Positions 53,853 through 62,002 of a DNA stretch of 64,000 bases are shown one piece after another. A program made the position numbers and the translations under genes. Under the pieces are notes generated by a model. It ran no database searches, was not told the origin of the DNA, and was given only the letters and a program-made list of their open reading frames with translations. Position 1 is the first letter of the stretch. Each line of letters starts with the position of its first letter. Source of the DNA: Flavobacterium sp. ov086 (GTDB lineage: Bacteria; Bacteroidota; Bacteroidia; Flavobacteriales; Flavobacteriaceae); the NCBI RefSeq assembly GCF_900187965.1, contig NZ_FZNL01000019.1, positions 1 through 64,000 on the forward strand, read 5' to 3'.

Positions 53853-55004
53853 TCATAAAGCATTTTTTCTTTGTGCTTTCCACCATCTTTCCGGCAATTC
53901 TTGGTTGCAAGCGGAGAGGTATTCGTCGTAGGAACACGGTAATAACGTATTTCTTTTTAATTTATTGTGACCGTTCGATTCGTAAGGAATTTCTATCCAC
54001 CAACGTTCCGTTTTATCACTTTTATAAAAAATCAATTCTTCTTCTTCGAGCGGAACAATATATTTTAAATAATTTGTTCTGCTTCCAAACGGATATTCTT
54101 TAGATCGATAATGATACCCTTCTATAAAATACCAAACGATTTGAGCAATAATACCTGATTCCTGTACTGTACTATTGTGATTAAAAACTCCAAAAGAGGA
54201 AACTTTATCACTAATTCCAGCATATCGCGCCAAAGAACAAATCTCTTTTCCGTTAAAACCATTTGGCTCAAAAGATTTCATATTCCCTGAAGCCGAAGAC
54301 TTTACCGAGTTCAAATCAATACTTACCAAATCAGCATCTCTAAAAACAGGTTCTGCCAGTGCTATATTATTTGATATTTCGCCCAAACGATAGGCATCAA
54401 AGAATAGTTTTTCGATCAAATCAATTTCTTCCTGCGAATTGTAATAAGTCTGATATCCTATATTACAATAATTGAAGAGGTTATTAGGCTCATCTATTAT
54501 GATTTTAGTTAAAAAAGAATTAGCCGAAACCGTTTCGTTTTCTTTACCAAAATCAAATTTATTATCTACCGAAACCATGTTTACCATCTGCTCCAAATCA
54601 TCGTAAGCGCGATACAAAGCATAGGTCAAATCTTGAGAACCTCCCAGGACTATCGGAATCACTTTATTCTTAATTAATGTGGAAGTTACTTTTTTAAGTG
54701 CAAAATAAGTATCTTCTACAGAGTCTCCAGCAAGTATATCTCCTAAATCTGCAATTGAAGCATCCCAATTTCCCGGAAACATACTATAAATCTTTTTACG
54801 AACTGCCGTAAGACTAACCTCATTAATCATATCACTGCTACGGCGGTCTTCTAAAACACCAACTATAGCAATATTTATTTTGCTAATATCCGGAAACTGA
54901 TCTTGAGTATGCAAAACTATTTTACTGCCCAATTCTTGTGAAGACAACGAACTAATGAATTTTAAAATTCCGTCGTTAACTGGTTCTAGAAAATCAAATT
55001 CCAT
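53853..55004 (-). CDS. arginase/formimidoylglutamase-fold protein lacking metal ligands
   Basis: A 383-residue protein with the ureohydrolase fold and length. The three metal-site motifs are recognisable but altered: GGSQDL (121-126) in place of GGDHS, SVDNKFD (145-151) in place of DAHxD, and SIDLNSVKSS (228-237) in place of SxDxDxxDP. Two histidine ligands are thus Gln124 and Lys149, and one aspartate is Asn232. It is unlikely to bind a di-manganese centre. The start lies 3 nt after the topA stop codon, and gldK follows downstream; the conserved setting suggests a non-catalytic role. Confidence 0.85.
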   Translation of the reverse strand: MEFDFLEPVNDGILKFISSLSSQELGSKIVLHTQDQFPDISKINIAIVGVLEDRRSSDMINEVSLTAVRKKIYSMFPGNWDASIADLGDILAGDSVEDTYFALKKVTSTLIKNKVIPIVLGGSQDLTYALYRAYDDLEQMVNMVSVDNKFDFGKENETVSANSFLTKIIIDEPNNLFNYCNIGYQTYYNSQEEIDLIEKLFFDAYRLGEISNNIALAEPVFRDADLVSIDLNSVKSSASGNMKSFEPNGFNGKEICSLARYAGISDKVSSFGVFNHNSTVQESGIIAQIVWYFIEGYHYRSKEYPFGSRTNYLKYIVPLEEEELIFYKSDKTERWWIEIPYESNGHNKLKRNTLLPCSYDEYLSACNQELPERWWKAQRKNAL

Positions 55005-55007
55005 TTA

Positions 55008-57524
55008 TTATTTCTTTTTAGCAGCTGTTTTTTTAGCTGGAGCTTTCTTAGTTGTTGTCGCTTTTTTTGCTGGAGTTTTCTTTGCCGGTGTTTTTTTAGC
55101 AATCATTTCCTGAACTTCTGCCAATGTCAATTTTGTCGCATCAACATCTTTACTTAATTCAATTTTGATTTTACCTTTTGTAATAACCGAGCGTCCCCAA
55201 CGCGCTTTCTCAACCAAAATCCCTTCGTCTTCCCAATTGTGAAGTACTTTGTCTATGTTTTTTTGTAATTTATCTTCGATCAGTTCTTCAACATCTTGTT
55301 GCGATAAATTATCGAAATTGTATTTTTTGCTGACATTTACAAAAAGACCATTCCATTTGATGAACGGACCAAAACGCCCCACACCTTTCTGAACTCCTTC
55401 TCCTTTATAAACCGCGATTGGCGCATCGGCAATTGCTTTTTCGTCAATTAGCTCTTGTGCTCTTTCTTTTGAAAGACTTAATGGATCTTCTCCTTTTGGC
55501 AAAGAAATAAATACACTTCCGTGACGTACATAAGGACCGTAACGACCATTGCTAACTTCTACTTCTTCTCCTTTATATTCCCCTAAGTTTTTAGGCAATA
55601 AAAATAAATTCAAAGCTTCTTCCAGGGTAATGTTTCCAATATTTTGATCAGACATTAAACTTGCGAATTTTTTATCTTCATCATCCGCTTCTCCAATTTG
55701 AGCCATTGGTCCAAATTTTCCTAAACGAACAGAAACTTGTCTTCCGTCAGCATCTTTTCCTAAAATTCTTTCTCCGCTTTCGCGTTCTGCATTTGCTTCA
55801 ACCTCTTTTACATTCGGGTGAAACTTATTATAGAATTCCTGCATCATAATTGCCCAGTCAATATTTCCTTCGGCAATCTCATCAAAATCCTGCTCTACTT
55901 TTGCAGTAAAATTATAGTCCAGAATATTTCCGAAATTCTTCACTAAGAAATCTGTAACAATTGTCCCGATATCTGTAGGAACCAATTTTCCTTTATCAGA
56001 ACCTGTATTTTCTTTAAGTAACTTCTCTCCTACTTTATTGGCTTGCAAAGTAAGTTGTGTATAATTACGTTCCTGACCTTCAAGAGTTCCTTTCTCAACA
56101 TAATTTCTGTTGATGATAGTCGAAATAGTTGGTGCGTATGTAGACGGACGACCAATTCCTAATTCTTCTAATTTTTTCACCAATGAAGCTTCTGTATAAC
56201 GAGCCGGAGGTCTTGAATATCGTTCTGTAGCTGTAATATAGTTATTAACCAGCTTTTCGTTTACTTTTAACGCAGGCAACATTCCTTCTTGTTCTTCTTC
56301 ATCGTCATCATGACCTTCTAAGTACACTTTCAGGAATCCTTCAAAAAGTAAAACTTCTCCAGAAGCTGTAAAAATCTCACTGTGATTATTCGCTTCAATT
56401 TTTACGTTTGTTCTTTCTAATTGCGCATCGCTCATTTGAGATGCCAATGTTCTTTTCCAGATCAAATCATATAAACGAGCCTGATCACGATCGATATTTA
56501 CGGTATGACGCGACATATCTGTCGGACGAATTGCTTCGTGCGCTTCTTGTGCTCCTTTACTTTTGTTTGCAAAAGTTCGAGGCTTAGAAAATTCTTTTCC
56601 GTATGATTTTATGATTTCAGCTTCTGCAGCACTCATTGCTTCAGCGGAAAGATTCACACTATCCGTTCTCATATAAGTAATAAGTCCGGCTTCATACAAA
56701 CGCTGTGCAAGCTGCATTGTGATTCCAACTGGCAAATACAATTTTCTCGCTGCTTCTTGTTGCAAGGTAGAAGTTGTAAAAGGTGCTGTTGGAGATTTTT
56801 TGGTAGGTTTAGTTTCTAAATCTGCTACCTTATATTGTGATCCGATATTTTTATTTAAAAAATCTTCGGCTTCTTTTTTAGTATTGAAGTTCTTTGGTAA
56901 TTTGGCTTTGAAAGTTTTTCCTGCCTCATTCACAAATTCTGCTACGATAGAATAACTTGCAACTGCATTAAAGTTTTGAATTTCGCGTTCTCTCTCAACA
57001 ATCAAACGAACAGAAACTGATTGTACACGTCCGGCAGAAAGTCCGCCTTTGATTTTTCTCCATAAAACCGGAGATAATTCGTACCCTACTAAACGGTCTA
57101 AAACACGTCGTGCTTGTTGTGCATTTACTAAGTTATAATCAATTTCTCTTGGATTCTCGATTGCTTTAAGAATCGCTGATTTTGTAATTTCGTGAAAAAC
57201 AATTCGCTTGGTTTTTTTAACATCTAGTTTTAATTCTTCCGCCAAGTGCCATGAAATAGCTTCTCCCTCGCGGTCCTCATCACTTGCTAACCAAACCATT
57301 TCGGCATTCTTAGATAGTGTTTTCAGTTTACTTACTAAAGCTTTTTTATCTGGAGAAACTTCGTACTTAGGTTTAAAACCATTCTCAACATCTACACCTA
57401 TTTCCTTTGATGGTAAGTCTGCGATATGTCCGTAACTTGATTCTACTTGAAAATCACTTCCCAGAAATTTCTCTATCGTTTTCGCCTTTGCAGGTGACTC
57501 CACTATTACTAAATTCTTTGCCAT
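55008..57524 (-). CDS. topA: DNA topoisomerase I
   Basis: Start chosen at ATG 57524 (MAKNLVIVESPAKAKTIEKF); the longer frame adds 7 residues. The 838-residue type IA enzyme has a Toprim domain with VESPAKA and SDEDREGE (D82, D84), the active-site tyrosine in ITYMRTDS (Y284) and the RPTDM region. The C-terminal four-cysteine zinc fingers are replaced by GRYGPYVRHG/GRFGPFIKW-type topo_C repeats. The extreme C-terminus is a lysine/alanine/proline-rich tail of AKKT repeats. It relaxes negative supercoils. Confidence 0.97.
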   Translation of the reverse strand: MAKNLVIVESPAKAKTIEKFLGSDFQVESSYGHIADLPSKEIGVDVENGFKPKYEVSPDKKALVSKLKTLSKNAEMVWLASDEDREGEAISWHLAEELKLDVKKTKRIVFHEITKSAILKAIENPREIDYNLVNAQQARRVLDRLVGYELSPVLWRKIKGGLSAGRVQSVSVRLIVEREREIQNFNAVASYSIVAEFVNEAGKTFKAKLPKNFNTKKEAEDFLNKNIGSQYKVADLETKPTKKSPTAPFTTSTLQQEAARKLYLPVGITMQLAQRLYEAGLITYMRTDSVNLSAEAMSAAEAEIIKSYGKEFSKPRTFANKSKGAQEAHEAIRPTDMSRHTVNIDRDQARLYDLIWKRTLASQMSDAQLERTNVKIEANNHSEIFTASGEVLLFEGFLKVYLEGHDDDEEEQEGMLPALKVNEKLVNNYITATERYSRPPARYTEASLVKKLEELGIGRPSTYAPTISTIINRNYVEKGTLEGQERNYTQLTLQANKVGEKLLKENTGSDKGKLVPTDIGTIVTDFLVKNFGNILDYNFTAKVEQDFDEIAEGNIDWAIMMQEFYNKFHPNVKEVEANAERESGERILGKDADGRQVSVRLGKFGPMAQIGEADDEDKKFASLMSDQNIGNITLEEALNLFLLPKNLGEYKGEEVEVSNGRYGPYVRHGSVFISLPKGEDPLSLSKERAQELIDEKAIADAPIAVYKGEGVQKGVGRFGPFIKWNGLFVNVSKKYNFDNLSQQDVEELIEDKLQKNIDKVLHNWEDEGILVEKARWGRSVITKGKIKIELSKDVDATKLTLAEVQEMIAKKTPAKKTPAKKATTTKKAPAKKTAAKKK

Positions 57525-57711
57525 TGCTCTATTTTTCTGCAACAAAAGTATCTATTTTTTTTAAATATCAGCCTTGCTAATGCATTTTTGAGTTATTTTA
57601 ATATTATCTTTCTTAAAATTGCAGATTTATCTGTATTCCTACCTATTATATATATAGGTATAACTTTTAGCGGTTTATGGGCGAGAAATGTTCTTTTTTT
57701 CTTAAAGCCAT

Positions 57712-57869
57712 AGCTCAGATTATAGTATAAAGCCTGGAGTAAAAAAATGCAAAAGTTTCTTGTTTTAAAAAAACGACTCCCGAAACTTCAGGAAAAGCTC
57801 TTTTTAAAACATCAGAAAATTTGTGTTTTTTATATCCCGATAGCTATCTGGATGAAACGGAAAGCTGGA
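57712..57869 (+). repeat. AGCCC-type dispersed repeat, copy 2
   Basis: It shares with copy 1 the head gctcagat, the agcctggagtaaaaaaatgc block, aaaagctcttttt, cccgatagctatctggatg and aacggaaagctgga. The overlapping 74-codon open frame is not a gene. Confidence 0.7.
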
Positions 57870-58045
57870 AATAGTTTCATCTATCTTAGATTGTTGATTT
57901 TAGATTTTAGATTAATCCTCTTTATCTACAGATTTTTTTTACTTGATCATTATTTGCGTAGTTATTATTAAAATCTAAAACCAGCAATCGTTAATCACCG
58001 ATCTAAAATCTTAACTCTAAAATCTAAAATTTCTTTTCTGCCATC

Positions 58046-58077
58046 TTGTCACATTGACCGCATTTACGTTATCTTTG
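58046..58077 (+). promoter_or_regulatory. promoter of miaB
   Basis: TTG at 58046-58048 and TATCTTTG at 58070-58077 are separated by 21 nt, matching the Bacteroidota TTG/TAnnTTTG promoter form. The -7 box is 17 nt from the ATG. Confidence 0.65.
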
Positions 58078-58094
58078 CACTTTGAAATTATACA

Positions 58095-59540
58095 ATGGAA
58101 AAGATTATTGAGGAAAGCAAACAGGGCGAAAGTCTTGTTTTGGAGAATAAACCTGAGAATACTAAGAAACTTTTTATAGAAAGTTACGGTTGTGCGATGA
58201 ATTTTTCGGACAGTGAAGTCGTAGCTTCTATCTTATCAATAAACGGATATAACACTACACAAACTCTTGAAGATGCCGACTTGGTTCTTGTAAATACCTG
58301 CTCGATTCGAGATAAGGCGGAGCAAACTATCCGTAAACGTCTGGAGAAATATAATGCAGTGAAACGTATTAACCCAAAAATGAAAGTTGGCGTTTTGGGC
58401 TGTATGGCTGAGCGTTTGAAAAGTCAATTTCTAGAGGAAGAAAAAATAGTCGATCTTGTTGTTGGTCCTGATGCTTATAAGGATTTGCCGAATTTATTGG
58501 CGGAAGTTGAGGAAGGCCGCGACGCTATCAATGTAATTTTATCGAAAGAAGAAACGTACGGAGATATTTCGCCGGTTCGTTTGATGAGTAACGGAATTAC
58601 AGCTTTAGTTTCGATCACTCGTGGCTGCGATAATATGTGTACGTTTTGCGTTGTACCTTTTACACGTGGACGCGAGCGTAGTCGTGAACCTCAGAGCATT
58701 ATGAAAGAAATTCAGGATTTATGGGATAAAGGCTTTAAGGAAATTACTCTTTTGGGTCAAAACGTTGACAGTTACCTTTGGTACGGCGGCGGTTTGAAAA
58801 AAGACTTTGTAAACGCTTCTGAAATGCAAAAAGCAACTGCGGTTGATTTTGATCAATTGCTTGAAATGGTTGCCGTTGGTTTTCCTAAAATGCGTATTAG
58901 ATTTTCGACTTCTAATCCGCAGGATATGCACGAAAGTATTTTGCACGTAATTGCGAAATATCCAAATATTTGTAAACACATTCACTTACCGGTTCAGTCT
59001 GGAAGTAACCGAATTCTAAAAGAAATGAATCGTTTGCATACTCGTGAAGAATATATGGCTTTGATTGATAAAATCAAGGCGATTATTCCAAATGCTTCGA
59101 TTTCGCAAGATATGATTGCCGGTTTCCCAACAGAAACAGAAGAAGATCATCAGGATACAATGAGTTTAATGGAATATGTAAAATATAATTTTGGTTATAT
59201 GTATTCGTATTCTGAACGCCCGGGAACTTTGGCAGGAAGAAAAATGGACGATGATGTTCCGGAAGAAACTAAAGCCAGAAGATTGCAGGAAATTGTCGAT
59301 TTACAACAAAAACATGCTTGGTTTAGAAGCGAGGAATTCGTTGGACAAATCGTTGAAGTTTTGGTAGAAAAAGTTTCTAAAAAATCAACCGAAGAATTCT
59401 CCGGAAGAAACTCTCAAAGTATTACAGTGGTTTTCCCTAAAGAGAACTATAAGATTGGAGATTTCGTAAATGTAAAAATCACAAGTTGCACCAGCGGAAC
59501 TTTAAAAGGTGAAGCAGTTGGGTTGAGTAGCATGAATTAA
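58095..59540 (+). CDS. miaB: tRNA-2-methylthio-N6-dimethylallyladenosine synthase MiaB
   Basis: A 481-residue methylthiotransferase. The N-terminal UPF0004 domain provides three cluster cysteines (YGCAMN C33, NTCSIRD C69, LGCMAERL C103). The radical-SAM domain has RGCDNMCTFC (C178, C182, C185), and a C-terminal TRAM domain completes it. It adds a methylthio group to i6A37 of tRNAs reading U. Length and motifs are normal. It has its own promoter; the gene originally next to it was probably the sigma-54 activator, before a cassette was inserted between them. Confidence 0.97.
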   Translation: MEKIIEESKQGESLVLENKPENTKKLFIESYGCAMNFSDSEVVASILSINGYNTTQTLEDADLVLVNTCSIRDKAEQTIRKRLEKYNAVKRINPKMKVGVLGCMAERLKSQFLEEEKIVDLVVGPDAYKDLPNLLAEVEEGRDAINVILSKEETYGDISPVRLMSNGITALVSITRGCDNMCTFCVVPFTRGRERSREPQSIMKEIQDLWDKGFKEITLLGQNVDSYLWYGGGLKKDFVNASEMQKATAVDFDQLLEMVAVGFPKMRIRFSTSNPQDMHESILHVIAKYPNICKHIHLPVQSGSNRILKEMNRLHTREEYMALIDKIKAIIPNASISQDMIAGFPTETEEDHQDTMSLMEYVKYNFGYMYSYSERPGTLAGRKMDDDVPEETKARRLQEIVDLQQKHAWFRSEEFVGQIVEVLVEKVSKKSTEEFSGRNSQSITVVFPKENYKIGDFVNVKITSCTSGTLKGEAVGLSSMN

Positions 59541-59546
59541 TATTTT

Positions 59547-60043
59547 TTTTGCCACGAATTTCACTAATTTGCACGAATTTTCTTTCTTTTATTTATTATT
59601 CAATATGTTTGTATAAAAACGAAATATGGAATTATATAGAAAAGAGGAATACTATAAAGTTATTGGCATTTGTATGGAAGTTCATAAAATACTAGGCGGT
59701 GGACTTCTTGAAATTATTTACAAAGATGCATTGGAATATGAATTTAAAAAACATAATATTCCGTTTGAACGCGAAAAGAAATATGACATTAAATACAAAG
59801 ACATTGTTTTAGCACATAAATTCTATGCTGATTTTGTCGTTTATGACGAAATTATTTTAGAAGTAAAAGCATCAAAGGAAATAATTGATGAACATACTGC
59901 TCAAACAATAAATTATTTAAAACTGGCTGATAGTGATTTAGGAATTATTGTTAACTTTAATAAAAAGTCATTACAACATAAAAGAGTTATTCATTAACCC
60001 GATTTCAAAGAATTTGTGAAAATTAGTGAAATTCGTGGCAAAA
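59547..60043. mobile_element. GxxExxY cassette with 33-bp inverted ends
   Basis: A 33-nt sequence at 59547-59579 (start ttttgccacgaatttcacta) and its reverse complement at 60011-60043 match at 31 of 33 positions. They enclose one 123-codon gene. The total is about 500 bp and is located exactly between miaB and the next gene. Similar CACGAATT borders occur at 33949-34020 without a gene. Mobility is inferred from this layout. Confidence 0.6.
59626..59997 (+). CDS. GxxExxY protein
   Basis: A 123-residue member of the GxxExxY family. The name-giving motif is GGGLLEIIYKDAL (residues 24-36), followed by FEREKKYDIKYK and the PD-(D/E)XK-like core FYADFVVYDEIILEVKA and THIS-type AQTINYLKLADSDLGIIVNF. 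Family members are widespread in Bacteroidota, have a nuclease-like fold and no established role. It lies between the inverted ends of a small element. Confidence 0.9.
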   Translation: MELYRKEEYYKVIGICMEVHKILGGGLLEIIYKDALEYEFKKHNIPFEREKKYDIKYKDIVLAHKFYADFVVYDEIILEVKASKEIIDEHTAQTINYLKLADSDLGIIVNFNKKSLQHKRVIH

Positions 60044-60056
60044 GATAAAAACATAA

Positions 60057-61313
60057 ATGGAAACAGTTCAAGCAATAAAACAGCGATTTGAGATTATTGG
60101 AAACGATCCGAAATTAAATCGCGCCATTGAAAAAGCCATTCAGGTTGCTCCTACTGATATTTCGGTAATGGTAACTGGGGAAAGTGGTGTTGGTAAAGAA
60201 AATATTCCAAGAATAATCCATTCGCTTTCGCACAGAAAGCATGGTAAATATATTGCGGTAAACTGTGGAGCAATTCCGGAAGGAACTATTGACAGTGAAC
60301 TTTTTGGTCACGAAAAAGGTGCTTTTACAGGCGCAACAAGTACGCGTGAAGGTTATTTTGAAGTAGCTGACGGCGGAACTATTTTCCTCGATGAAGTTGG
60401 TGAATTACCTTTAACAACTCAGGTTCGTTTACTTCGTGTACTTGAAAATGGTGAGTTTATAAAAGTAGGTTCATCTCAGGTTCAGAAAACAAATGTTCGA
60501 ATCGTAGCGGCTACAAACGTGAACTTATTCAATGCAATTGAAAAAGGAAAATTCCGTGAGGATTTGTATTATCGTTTGACAACTGTCGAAATTACTTTAC
60601 CGCCTTTACGCGAAAGAAACGAAGACATACATTTGTTATTTAGAAAATTTGTTGCCGATTTTGCACATAAATACAAAATGCCTCCGTTAAAGTTAGACGA
60701 TGATGCAGTTCAGCTTTTACAAAAATTCAGATGGAATGGTAACATACGTCAGTTGCGAAATGTAGCGGAACAAATTTCGGTTTTAGAAACTAATCGTGAT
60801 ATTACATTAGCCACTTTACAATCTTATCTTCCTACTAATGAAGGGAGTAATTTGCCTTCTGTAATTAGTGATAAGAAAAAAGAAAGTGATTTTAGTACCG
60901 AAAGAGACATCTTATACAAAGTCCTTTTTGATATGAAAAGTGATTTGAATGACTTGAAGAAACTCACTTTAGAGTTGATGAAAAATGGTACAAAAGTACA
61001 AGACATCAATCCTAATCTGATTCAGAAAATATATGGCTCTCAAGAAAATGAAAGCGAAATTGATTTTGAAGAAGAGCCAAGAACTGCTGTCATGACGCCT
61101 GCAACCCGCGAGGAAAATTATCAGATGCAGGACGATAATTACTTGTTTGCAGAAACAATTGAGGAAGAAGAAATTTTACGTCTGGAGCAAAAAGAAATCG
61201 AAATGATCAAAAAATCATTAGAGAAAAACAAAGGGAAACGAAAAGCTGCTGCAGATGAGCTAGGTATTTCTGAACGAACTTTATATAGAAAAATTAAACA
61301 ATTTGATTTGTAG
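60057..61313 (+). CDS. sigma-54-dependent transcriptional activator without receiver domain
   Basis: A 418-residue protein with the AAA+ activator domain starting almost at residue 1: Walker A GESGVGKE (41-48), the sigma-54 contact loop GAFTGA (88-93), GGTIFLDEVGELP and FREDLYYRL. The C-terminal Fis-type helix-turn-helix reads KGKRKAAADELGISERTLYR. There is no receiver, GAF or PAS domain, so control must come from expression or a partner protein. In many flavobacteria this gene follows miaB and precedes lptE, which fits the present order. Confidence 0.93.
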   Translation: METVQAIKQRFEIIGNDPKLNRAIEKAIQVAPTDISVMVTGESGVGKENIPRIIHSLSHRKHGKYIAVNCGAIPEGTIDSELFGHEKGAFTGATSTREGYFEVADGGTIFLDEVGELPLTTQVRLLRVLENGEFIKVGSSQVQKTNVRIVAATNVNLFNAIEKGKFREDLYYRLTTVEITLPPLRERNEDIHLLFRKFVADFAHKYKMPPLKLDDDAVQLLQKFRWNGNIRQLRNVAEQISVLETNRDITLATLQSYLPTNEGSNLPSVISDKKKESDFSTERDILYKVLFDMKSDLNDLKKLTLELMKNGTKVQDINPNLIQKIYGSQENESEIDFEEEPRTAVMTPATREENYQMQDDNYLFAETIEEEEILRLEQKEIEMIKKSLEKNKGKRKAAADELGISERTLYRKIKQFDL

Positions 61314-61354
61314 TTTTGCCACAAAGACACAAAAAAGTTTTAGATGAAAATCAA

Positions 61355-61362
61355 TATCTTTG
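61355..61362 (+). promoter_or_regulatory. TATCTTTG -7 box upstream of lptE
   Basis: Exact TAnnTTTG match, 18 nt before the ATG at 61380. A clear TTTG at the right spacing was not found. Confidence 0.5.
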
Positions 61363-61379
61363 AACTCTTAAAATAAAAA

Positions 61380-61898
61380 ATGAAAAACTTAAAATATCTT
61401 TTAATTCTATTAATTGCAACAACTTTCAGCGGTTGCAATGTTTATAATTTTACAGGAACAGGAAAAATTGACGCTAAAACTTTTCAGGTTAATTTCTTTC
61501 AGAATAATGCTGATTTAGTTGAACCGGGAATCGACAGACAATTTACACTCGCGCTACAAGATTTAATTATGGGTCAAACCAATTTAAACTTAGTAAGCAA
61601 TGGTGGAGATTTAGTTTATGAAGGTGAAATTATCGATTACAGAACAACGCCAATGACAGCAACTGCCGTGACATCAGGTGGAGATGTGGGGGCAGCACAA
61701 AACCGTTTAACAATTCGTGTACAAGTTAGATTTACCAATAAAAAGAAAGAGACTGACGATTTTGAAAAGTCATTTGAGTTTTACTATGACTTTCCGGGAT
61801 CAGGTCTTCCAACCGGAGCTATTTTGAATGAAGCTCTTAAAGTAATTTTTGAGAGAATTACTCAGGATATCTTTAATGAGTCACTTGCTAAGTGGTAA
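61380..61898 (+). CDS. lptE: LptE-like outer membrane LPS-assembly lipoprotein
   Basis: A 172-residue lipoprotein (lipobox TFSGC, Cys19) starting NVYNFTGTGKIDAKTFQVNF after the cysteine, with DLVYEGEIIDYRTTPMTATA and RLTIRVQVRFTNKK. This is the LptE/LPS-assembly pattern used in Bacteroidota. It would form a plug in the LptD barrel during LPS export. It is followed by the TPR-tailed protein and secG in the same direction. Confidence 0.87.
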   Translation: MKNLKYLLILLIATTFSGCNVYNFTGTGKIDAKTFQVNFFQNNADLVEPGIDRQFTLALQDLIMGQTNLNLVSNGGDLVYEGEIIDYRTTPMTATAVTSGGDVGAAQNRLTIRVQVRFTNKKKETDDFEKSFEFYYDFPGSGLPTGAILNEALKVIFERITQDIFNESLAKW

Positions 61899-61902
61899 AA
61901 AT

Positions 61903-61962
61903 GTTGATTTGTTAAATTGGTTAATCGTTAAATCGATTTCACAAGCAATCTAACAAATCAAC
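61903..61962. repeat. 12-bp inverted repeat after lptE
   Basis: gttgatttgtta (61903-61914) and taacaaatcaac (61951-61962) are perfect complements with a 36-nt loop. No T tract follows, so it is unlikely to be a terminator. Confidence 0.5.
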
Positions 61963-62002
61963 CGATAAAAAATTAAACAACAATACGATTAAACAATAAA
62001 TA

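Larger units (their letters stand above)
57546..58094. other. intergenic region with repeat element and miaB promoter
   Basis: About 550 nt between divergent genes. It contains copy 2 of the AGCCC-type repeat, then AT-rich sequence with repeated tttagattttagatt and its complement, and the miaB promoter. No coding sequence was supported. Confidence 0.6.

Noticed and set aside
57747..57971. 74-codon plus-strand frame upstream of miaB
   Set aside because: It lies inside a dispersed repeat that occurs elsewhere without this frame.
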